This document shows, in pieces, positions 1 through 4,357 of a stretch of 5,292 nucleotides of DNA. The DNA comes from Thermoprotei archaeon (GTDB lineage Archaea; Thermoproteota; Thermoprotei_A; Sulfolobales; Ignisphaeraceae), in the NCBI GenBank assembly GCA_003661775.1, contig QMWT01000071.1, forward strand, positions 1 to 5,292, given 5' to 3'. Within the stretch, counting starts at the first letter, position 1, and every line of letters begins with the position of its first letter. A program made the translations under genes and the position numbers. The notes below the pieces were generated by a model. It saw only the letters and a list, made by a program, of their open reading frames with translations. It did no database searches and had not been told where the DNA came from.

Positions 1-2
1 AC

Positions 3-797
3 CTGGAAGTCTTGAGAAGAAGTCTTGAGATAAGAGGTTTTCTTGGAGCATGCCAGTTACCTATTGTTATAGTTGGTCCTGTGAAAGTAGGATGCGAATG
101 CTTAAGAGAAGAAGTCTTCATCCCCCTAACACCATTGGACCCCCTAATAACAGAACTTCTTCTACAAGGTGCAGAAACCGTCGACGAAAATATTATTAAA
201 ATAACCTCTACTAGGCAGTTCTGCAAGATATTGATTCGTACTGAGGAACATAGAGGAAAATATCTAGCTACATGTCTCCGAGAGAACCTCCGCAGAAATA
301 ATGTATCCTATAACCGAGGAACTAAGCTGTTCATCATCGAGATCTACGAAGATTTTGATGTACGTACAATTCTAAAGAACTGCACCACGCAACGCGGAAC
401 CGTCGCGGGCTATACAGTATCTGAAAGATATGTTGTTAGAACAGAAATCGGGAAAGAATTCGATGTATTGAACTACATAGACGTTCTGCGACCTGTTCTC
501 GAGGAAATTGTAAGGAGTATCCCCTATTGCCTGACGCCCTCAATAGGCTTGGTGAGCCATGTGGAGCTGTTATCCATGACTTCCACAGCAAAACACCTTA
601 TCGTTGAAATGCTCGTAGACTCTCTGTGGTCATATCCGCATCTCCAAGTGCTGAGTCCCACACTCTCGGAGATGTGGTCGATCATATCTAAAAAGGGTAC
701 CTTCGAACCACGATGCTGCGCGGAACTGTTAGGTCTAACATCTGCGTTAACACTCCTTGCTCTAAGCAGTATCTGGACATCCTGTTATGAACTCTAG
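3..797 (+). CDS. Cysteine-rich protein of unknown function, possible THUMP-like RNA-binding segment (5' partial)
   Basis: The reading frame is open to the left edge, so the gene probably begins outside the window. A TTG at 12 would give 261 residues but has only a weak upstream GGAAG. The frame ends at TAG 795-797. I do not recognise the family. Residues about 70-120 (numbered from the TTG) run strand, basic R-x-x-HRGKY, helix, then strand KLFIIEIYEDFD, which resembles the core of a THUMP RNA-binding domain. The preceding helix ending ELLLQGAE could belong to the ferredoxin-like domain that often sits before THUMP. No Rossmann methyltransferase motif follows. The C-terminal half (about 150-261) is mostly helical and ends in a leucine/alanine-rich helix. 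There are ten cysteines, including CEC near 28-30 and CC at 235-236. The THUMP reading is a weak visual match. Coding status is likely, because the frame is long and uninterrupted. Confidence 0.62.
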   Translation: MEVLRRSLEIRGFLGACQLPIVIVGPVKVGCECLREEVFIPLTPLDPLITELLLQGAETVDENIIKITSTRQFCKILIRTEEHRGKYLATCLRENLRRNNVSYNRGTKLFIIEIYEDFDVRTILKNCTTQRGTVAGYTVSERYVVRTEIGKEFDVLNYIDVLRPVLEEIVRSIPYCLTPSIGLVSHVELLSMTSTAKHLIVEMLVDSLWSYPHLQVLSPTLSEMWSIISKKGTFEPRCCAELLGLTSALTLLALSSIWTSCYEL

Positions 798-822
798 ATC
801 CTAGCGTTGGTCTGCCTAGGAT
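798..822. terminator. Stem-loop between convergent genes, possible bidirectional terminator
   Basis: A perfect 7-bp inverted repeat, ATCCTAG (798-804) and CTAGGAT (816-822), has an 11-nt loop. It starts on the base after the stop codon of the rightward ORF and contains the stop codon of the leftward small ORF (816-818). The position fits a 3'-end hairpin serving both transcripts. No T-run follows on either side, and archaeal termination depends mainly on T-tracts, so the terminator role is inferred. Confidence 0.4.
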
Positions 823-992
823 TCCAATGCTACAAAGTTTGAACACTTATAGTTTTCCAAGCACAAGTCCAGCCTCCTCGCATATTCGCAGAGTCTAGCA
901 AGCGGAATTGCTGCTTTTGCTCCTCTCTCGGTTACTACAATAGCGGTCTTCCCTAAGATCTTCACCTTTGCCTTCTCGCATCTTATAGTCAA
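816..992 (-). CDS. Small conserved-looking protein of unknown function (58 aa)
   Basis: This leftward frame runs from TTG (992-990) to TAG (818-816) and encodes 58 residues. GGGG about 8-10 nt before the TTG is a possible ribosome site. The translation looks like a folded protein. It begins with a basic strand (MTIRCEKAKVKILG), continues with a hydrophobic strand (TAIVV) followed by TERGAK, and then has an amphipathic helix (PLARLCEYARRLDLCLE). It contains four cysteines. The frame stays open about 54 nt upstream of the TTG to a TAA near 1048-1046, with no ATG, GTG or TTG in between, and that extension (VVEQIFGVYS) also reads like protein. The true start may therefore be a rare codon, or the 5' end may be damaged. 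It lies downstream of the winged-helix gene on the same strand and ends 18 nt from the convergent ORF. I do not recognise the family. Confidence 0.5.
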   Translation of the reverse strand: MTIRCEKAKVKILGKTAIVVTERGAKAAIPLARLCEYARRLDLCLENYKCSNFVALES

Positions 993-1026
993 GGAGTAAA
1001 CCCCGAAAATTTGCTCTACAACACTG

Positions 1027-1040
1027 CGCGTTTTAACGCG
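1027..1040. promoter_or_regulatory. Perfect palindrome CGCGTT-TT-AACGCG upstream of the small leftward ORF
   Basis: Two 6-nt arms (1027-1032 and 1035-1040) are separated by TT. The element lies in the gap between the leftward winged-helix gene and the 58-aa ORF. It is about 20-25 bp downstream of an AT-rich stretch (leftward CATAATATTC, near 1060-1050) that could act as a TATA box. That would place the palindrome over the start of a transcript. It could be an operator or an RNA hairpin. A partial copy of its sequence occurs upstream of the gfcR-like gene. Confidence 0.3.
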
Positions 1041-1086
1041 GAAGTCTTATGAAGAATATTATGGTATGCGTTAGCTTGACGATGTT

Positions 1087-1581
1087 CTAACCATAGAATT
1101 CTTCTGAAAGTTCCTCAGGTAATCCCTCTTCAGACTCTGATTCACTACGGTAACGCTTGTACACCCTGACAACGTGCCCCAATTTCTCCTCTTCGAATTC
1201 TTTAAGTGCCTCTCCTAAAGGCTTCCCCGACTTCCTCAGTTTAGATGCTAGTGTTCCCCAGCGTCTTCTGAACTTTGTGGGTACTAGCGGTCTCACCCTC
1301 TTAGCGCTCTTGCTAGGTACGTAGTTGACCTCCATCCCTGGCAGACCGAAGGTTCCATCGGGAAGCTCGATAAGCTGATCACGTTCTATCAGTTTTATGA
1401 GCACCTTCCTTAACCTATCCTCACCAGCTATACCGCTGAATATCTGCCTGAGCTCTTTCCACGATAGAGGTCTACCTTTTTCCTTGATAGTCTCAACTAC
1501 GAGCCTCTCTAACTCCTCGTCAGTAGGGGCCTTGAACACGACTACGTCTTCGTCTTCATACAGCTTCCTGAGCCTGACCAT
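1087..1581 (-). CDS. Winged-helix DNA-binding protein with basic middle region and acidic tail
   Basis: The 164-residue protein starts at ATG 1581-1579, behind a good ribosome site (GAGGGTGAG, about 5 nt spacing), and ends at TAG 1089-1087. Residues about 22-80 have winged-helix layout: helix 22-35, helix 39-49 (SWKELRQIFSGI), recognition-helix candidate 53-68 (EDRLRKVLIKLIERD), then a beta wing IELPDGTFGLP. Residues about 89-120 are strongly basic (KSAKRVR, KFRRRW, KLRKSGK) and may add nucleic-acid contacts. The tail from about 146 is rich in Ser and Glu. No ligand-binding or catalytic domain is seen. A DNA-binding role, such as a regulator or chromatin-associated protein, follows from the fold pattern; the specific function is unknown. 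It has its own TATA box, and a palindrome near the expected transcript start could serve autoregulation. It may be cotranscribed with the downstream 58-aa ORF. Confidence 0.82.
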   Translation of the reverse strand: MVRLRKLYEDEDVVVFKAPTDEELERLVVETIKEKGRPLSWKELRQIFSGIAGEDRLRKVLIKLIERDQLIELPDGTFGLPGMEVNYVPSKSAKRVRPLVPTKFRRRWGTLASKLRKSGKPLGEALKEFEEEKLGHVVRVYKRYRSESESEEGLPEELSEEFYG

Positions 1582-1598
1582 ATTTTCTCACCCTCTGC

Positions 1599-1612
1599 CG
1601 GTCTTGTGACCG
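1599..1612. promoter_or_regulatory. Palindrome CGGTC-TTGT-GACCG at the predicted transcript start, candidate operator
   Basis: Five-base arms (1599-1603 and 1608-1612) flank TTGT. The element is 17-30 bp upstream of the winged-helix start codon and about 25 bp downstream of the TATA box on the leftward strand, so it covers the expected transcription start. Such a position suits an operator bound by the winged-helix protein itself. A 5'-UTR hairpin or chance are alternatives. Confidence 0.32.
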
Positions 1613-1634
1613 CAGTATATATTAGCGGCGAAAC

Positions 1635-1642
1635 TTTATAAA
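1635..1642 (-). promoter_or_regulatory. TATA box of the winged-helix gene
   Basis: TTTATAAA matches the archaeal TATA consensus. It is 53-61 bp upstream of the leftward ATG at 1581, which predicts a transcript start near 1610-1617 and a 5' leader of about 30 nt containing the GGTGAG ribosome site. The octamer is a palindrome, but no rightward start codon lies at a suitable distance, so leftward use is preferred. Confidence 0.6.
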
Positions 1643-1710
1643 CCTCACTCTTTTGAAGCGCTATTATACTTCAAGCAAATATGTATTCCTAAAGGTTAAG
1701 GGAATGGCGA

Positions 1711-1718
1711 TTTTATTA
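1711..1718 (+). promoter_or_regulatory. Possible TATA box of the 95-aa gene
   Basis: TTTTATTA sits 39-46 bp upstream of the ATG at 1757 in an AT-rich patch. A transcript start near 1738-1742 would leave a short leader holding the GGGG ribosome site at 1747-1750. The match to the consensus is imperfect. Confidence 0.35.
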
Positions 1719-1756
1719 GGTTATACCATTCGCAGCTGTAGCATTCGGGGTTCTTG

Positions 1757-2044
1757 ATGGAGCTGAAGCTGGTCATAGTAATAGGATCTCCAAGAGACTT
1801 TGCACGGTGTGTAGTGATAGCTGAGAAGCTTAAGAATCTGCTTTCGGAGTACCTACCTGTACGTCTGCTAATATCGAGAGCACCTATCTCTAACTCGGTC
1901 ATACTCTTCGATGCTCTAGGAACCATCGAATGTCATGACTTTGAGGAGGCCATGGAGAAAGCCATGGACTTCTTAGAGAAGGTTAATTTACTCGGCACTC
2001 TCGATGTTGCTTCAGGAGCTAAGCCGAAGAAATTAACGGGGTAG
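1757..2044 (+). CDS. Small alpha/beta protein of unknown function (95 aa), possible thioredoxin-like fold
   Basis: The ATG at 1757 is preferred over the adjacent in-frame TTG at 1754 because GGGG (1747-1750) is then 6 nt away. The frame ends at TAG 2042-2044. Predicted order is strand (LKLVIVIG, residues 3-10), helix (13-31), strand (VRLLIS, 35-40), strand (NSVILFD, 46-52), a short strand (GTIECH), helix (DFEEAMEKAMDFLEKV, 61-76) and a short basic end. This strand-helix-strand-strand-helix layout could be thioredoxin-like, but there is no CxxC. The only cysteines are C18 and C59. I cannot name the family. It lies 68 bp upstream of the gfcR-like gene on the same strand. A promoter appears to separate them, so the two may be independent or partly cotranscribed. 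Confidence 0.68.
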   Translation: MELKLVIVIGSPRDFARCVVIAEKLKNLLSEYLPVRLLISRAPISNSVILFDALGTIECHDFEEAMEKAMDFLEKVNLLGTLDVASGAKPKKLTG

Positions 2045-2074
2045 TTCCGCGTTAAAGATTAAGGCAAGAAGTAG

Positions 2075-2081
2075 TTTTAAG
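2075..2081 (+). promoter_or_regulatory. TATA box of the gfcR-like operon
   Basis: TTTTAAG lies 32-38 bp upstream of the ATG at 2113 and matches the crenarchaeal TATA type. A transcript start near 2101-2106 is predicted, which would give a very short leader. GGAG at 2103-2106, 6 nt from the ATG, is a good ribosome site. If that site is used, transcription must begin slightly earlier than the standard spacing suggests. Confidence 0.45.
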
Positions 2082-2112
2082 TGAGTATAACAACGAGATT
2101 CTGGAGTCAGCT

Positions 2113-2820
2113 ATGCTAGTTGACGAGAGGAGTTTAGCTATACAGATACTGCAGAGCATAAAACGATTCTTTAAGTTTCGTGAACTCGAAGAGATCTTAG
2201 GGTTGCCGACGCCCACTATATGGCGCTACATCCACGGAGATGTCAAACCGAGCATTGAAAGAGCCCGCGAACTTACTGCAAAGCTGCTGAGCCCGATAGT
2301 GATTTCCAGACTTATGGAGAAGTTGCTGGGGGACACAAACAATAGGCTAGTCAATGTATACAAAGTTGCGTACAGCATCGATGTTCTGCGAATAGCATCC
2401 ATTGATGCATACCTATGGTCACGCGAACTGAACCCTACGGCCGTGCTAACCATAGAGACTGATGGTATTCCCCTAGCAACTATGATAGCCACTATGTTGA
2501 ATACGAAGCTCCTCGTAGTGAAGAAGAGACGTGAAGTAGGATTCGAACACTTCGTCGATGTTAGCTACCTAGCTTACGACCCTCCGGAGATAGTAACGCT
2601 TTACCTACCTCGAGGACTCATCACAAACGAGGACAAGGTCATAATAGTTGATGACTTAGTGAGAAGTGGGAAAACGAGCAAAGCTCTCGCAGAACTCATA
2701 CACAAAACAAGGGCGCAGATCAAGGGCTTTTATGCATTGCTGGCGATCGGTGAGGGGTGGAGGAAGACCATTGAGAGCATAACACCTAATTACAAAATAT
2801 TCTATACTGTAAGGAGATGA
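2113..2820 (+). CDS. gfcR: GfcR-like transcriptional regulator: helix-turn-helix plus phosphoribosyltransferase domain
   Basis: The 235-residue protein starts at ATG 2113 behind GGAG (2103-2106). Residues about 10-60 form a helix-turn-helix (RELEEILGLPTPTIWRYIHG), followed by a linker helix. Residues about 80-235 are a type I phosphoribosyltransferase domain. It shows TIETDGIPLATMIA (113-126), a basic strand LLVVKKRREVG, and the 13-residue PRPP-binding motif VIIVDDLVRSGKT at 176-188, with Asp180-Asp181 and the SGKT phosphate loop. This architecture is the COG0856 / GfcR family. The Haloferax volcanii member is a regulator of glucose and fructose catabolism, and the family is often misannotated as orotate phosphoribosyltransferase. 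The domain probably senses a phosphoribosyl or related ligand rather than acting as an enzyme (family knowledge plus inference). The target genes in this organism cannot be read from the window. It is the first gene of a coupled unit, and its stop overlaps the next start as ATGA. Confidence 0.88.
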   Translation: MLVDERSLAIQILQSIKRFFKFRELEEILGLPTPTIWRYIHGDVKPSIERARELTAKLLSPIVISRLMEKLLGDTNNRLVNVYKVAYSIDVLRIASIDAYLWSRELNPTAVLTIETDGIPLATMIATMLNTKLLVVKKRREVGFEHFVDVSYLAYDPPEIVTLYLPRGLITNEDKVIIVDDLVRSGKTSKALAELIHKTRAQIKGFYALLAIGEGWRKTIESITPNYKIFYTVRR

Positions 2821-3437
2821 GGTTCGCGATCCTAGCAAACATATCCTTTAGAAAATGCAGTGAGGCCCTAAAGTTAGTAAAAGAAGATATTAGAGCAGAC
2901 ATGGTGCTGCTAGCAGGAGGATTCACGTACTGTCACACCCTCGCCGAAACAGTTCCTTGTTTAGGCATCAATGCTTTAGAAGATGACATACTCGCATCAA
3001 AGATACTCAAACGCCATAATGCCTACGTAGCCGGGAGGTGGGTCGAAGTATCAGAGAGAGTTTTTGTAGGTGGCATAGACGGTGTCAACCCTGTTCAGAA
3101 TCTTCAACGTTTAGTCAACAGCGTCCCTCTAAAACCCAAGGTGTTGATAATACTAAGTCGCTACCCTCCGTGTGGTTCATGTTCTCAGCACAAAGATCTA
3201 GCGCAGGAATTCTGTATGCCCGAGCTTTCTGAGTTGCTGGAGAGGATTCCAGGGGATACTTCGTGTATATTCGTTGTAGGAAGCTTTCTTCACAAAAGAT
3301 GTGTAGGTTCGATAGGTAACTGTACAGTCTACGTAATAAATGAATCTCCCCAATGTGCACTCCTCATAGAGGTGAGCATTGGTGGCCTCATTAGAACGCG
3401 GTTCGTTTGCAAAAAACAACCCGTTCCTGGAACTTAG
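2817..3437 (+). CDS. Degenerate calcineurin-like metallophosphoesterase homologue, probably inactive
   Basis: The ATG at 2817 overlaps the upstream stop (ATGA). AAGGAG directly abuts it, too close to be an ordinary ribosome site, so translational coupling is likely. The 206 residues follow the order of COG2129-type metallophosphoesterases. FAILANISF (3-11) stands where SDIHG is expected, ADMVLLAGGFT (27-37) for the GD block, PCLGINALEDD (47-57) for GNxD, VFVGGIDGVNP (82-92) for the family's GxxG strand, VLIILSRYPPCGSC (109-122) for the T/SHxPPxG block, and FVVGSFLHK (152-160) for GHxH. The aspartate and histidine of the first motif, the Asp of GD, the His of the SHxPP block and the first His of GHxH are all missing. 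The two-metal centre is therefore probably lost. Eleven cysteines include a CxxC at 119-122, inside the former metal-ligand region. A binding or scaffold role with the adjacent GfcR-like regulator is inferred. A changed metal site using cysteines is an alternative. Confidence 0.8.
   Translation: MRFAILANISFRKCSEALKLVKEDIRADMVLLAGGFTYCHTLAETVPCLGINALEDDILASKILKRHNAYVAGRWVEVSERVFVGGIDGVNPVQNLQRLVNSVPLKPKVLIILSRYPPCGSCSQHKDLAQEFCMPELSELLERIPGDTSCIFVVGSFLHKRCVGSIGNCTVYVINESPQCALLIEVSIGGLIRTRFVCKKQPVPGT
3369..3376 (+). promoter_or_regulatory. Strong Shine-Dalgarno site inside the phosphoesterase gene
   Basis: GAGGTGAG is a full match to the archaeal anti-Shine-Dalgarno sequence. It is 5 nt before GTG 3382 and only 2 nt before TTG 3379. 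It decides the start of the third gene in favour of GTG 3382 and supports real translation of that gene despite the 56-nt overlap. Confidence 0.65.
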
Positions 3438-4014
3438 ACAGGGGTTCCTCGCTGTTGTGGGAGAGGAACTTTGCTGTCCCGCGGAGATAGAGATTTTGAA
3501 CGCCATTGCTAGCGGGCGTAGCATTGTAATAGACCTGAGGAAAGCTATGAGCTCATGTGTTGGCTTTGAGTATCTGGGCTACAATGAGCTTGTAGAACTT
3601 GCGGATCGGGGAATTGTAGAGAAGGTATACTACGTGTGTCTAAACTCTAAGCTCAGAAAAATGTTGCCAAGAATCGCTCAGCCAGTATTCTTTGACATCG
3701 ATTCAATCCAAACCTCGCGTGGAACCCTTAAGCTAAGTGTTAATGAATTAAAGTATGCTGTGTCAAAACATCGTGCTGATGCCGCGTACCTCGATGCGAG
3801 TCAGTATTCCCGCATGGTAGTATTGGGACTTGAAAAACCTTGGAATATAGCCGCTGGGATGATAGTGGTTGCGCGCATTTATGGTGCCAAGGTATACTTG
3901 GTATCTAGGAAAACTGAGCTTCCCGAAATCCTTTTTGACGAGGTCATTATCGAGGACCCAGTAGACTTCTTAAAAGCCCTTCTCTACACTATCTCAAAAC
4001 CTCAAGATTCCTAA
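3382..4014 (+). CDS. Unrecognised alpha/beta protein, third gene of the gfcR-like unit
   Basis: The start is GTG 3382, chosen for the GAGGTGAG 5 nt upstream; TTG 3379 would add one residue. The 210-residue frame ends at TAA 4012-4014. I do not recognise the family. The N-terminal half alternates helices with short strands (IVIDLRKA, VYYVCLN, PVFFDID). The C-terminal part resembles a Rossmann-like unit: ADAAYLDAS (132-140), strand MVVLGLEKPW (145-154), helix NIAAGMIVVARIYGA, strand KVYLVSRK, then DEVIIEDPVDFLKAL (186-200). A helix followed by a G-A-K-V-x-L-V strand and an edge strand ending in E-D-P is common in nucleotide- or sugar-phosphate-binding folds, but no catalytic signature can be named. 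It overlaps the phosphoesterase homologue by 56 nt, so the two are likely made together. Its 3' end overlaps the convergent gene by 26 bp. Confidence 0.75.
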   Translation: MASLERGSFAKNNPFLELRQGFLAVVGEELCCPAEIEILNAIASGRSIVIDLRKAMSSCVGFEYLGYNELVELADRGIVEKVYYVCLNSKLRKMLPRIAQPVFFDIDSIQTSRGTLKLSVNELKYAVSKHRADAAYLDASQYSRMVVLGLEKPWNIAAGMIVVARIYGAKVYLVSRKTELPEILFDEVIIEDPVDFLKALLYTISKPQDS

Positions 4015-4357
4015 GCTTTATTTCGCCCAGCTGCTCAGCTATCTCTATAACGTACCCAGCAAGTATCCTAGATATTTGGTCAACCGCTTCCTCTTCGGAT
4101 ATCGAGGTGTTGTAGAGACTGCGATAAGCTTCAACAGCAGTATCTACATCTATTCTTTCACGAAATCTATTTTTCATCTTGGCTATAGCTTCATCCAAGG
4201 TCTTCACGGTACCCTTGACAACAATATCCTTTAGGTAGATTATATCGCTCGAGTTGGGTAAGGTCTTCTGGATGAGTTCTCGACGGCCTCTTCTTTCCAA
4301 GATCTCCACGTAGCGAAGTAGCAGGTCATAGTTGCTTACTACCTTCCCGCTGGCCAT
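3989..4357 (-). CDS. Protein of unknown function downstream of pantoate kinase (122 aa)
   Basis: The frame extends up to an ATG at 4402 (137 aa), but the ATG at 4357 is preferred. It gives a smaller overlap with pantoate kinase (32 nt) and has GAGGA about 11 nt upstream. The frame ends at TAG 3991-3989. The product is mainly helical and highly charged. It has a helix with LLLRYVEILERRGRRE (13-28 from M4357), a central IIYLKDIVVKG segment, TLDEAIAKMKNRFRERIDVDTAVEAYRSLY, then ISEEEAVDQISRILAGYVIEIAEQLGEIKLR. No enzyme motif, signal peptide or membrane segment is visible. It does not resemble phosphopantothenate synthetase, the expected pathway partner of pantoate kinase. The overlap suggests cotranscription and translational coupling with the kinase, but a shared function is only an inference. 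Confidence 0.68.
   Translation of the reverse strand: MASGKVVSNYDLLLRYVEILERRGRRELIQKTLPNSSDIIYLKDIVVKGTVKTLDEAIAKMKNRFRERIDVDTAVEAYRSLYNTSISEEEAVDQISRILAGYVIEIAEQLGEIKLRNLEVLR

Noticed and set aside
1397..1609. Rightward 70-codon frame opposite the winged-helix gene
   Set aside because: The Ser/Thr-rich runs are the antisense of the acidic and basic codons of the real gene. It has no ribosome site.
1696..1926. Leftward 76-codon frame overlapping the 95-aa gene
   Set aside because: The rightward frame has a ribosome site and an ordered alpha/beta pattern. The leftward translation looks random.
2226..2492. Leftward 88-codon frame inside the gfcR-like gene
   Set aside because: It is antisense to a recognisable regulator, rich in Ser as expected for a shadow frame, and has no promoter or ribosome site.
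2113..2820. Orotate phosphoribosyltransferase (pyrE) annotation
   Set aside because: The N-terminal helix-turn-helix and the SGKT form of the PRPP motif fit the GfcR / COG0856 regulator family rather than a catalytic PyrE.
3198..3524. Leftward 108-codon frame
   Set aside because: It lies antisense across the well-supported phosphoesterase homologue and the next gene, has no ribosome site, and its translation shows no coherent domain.
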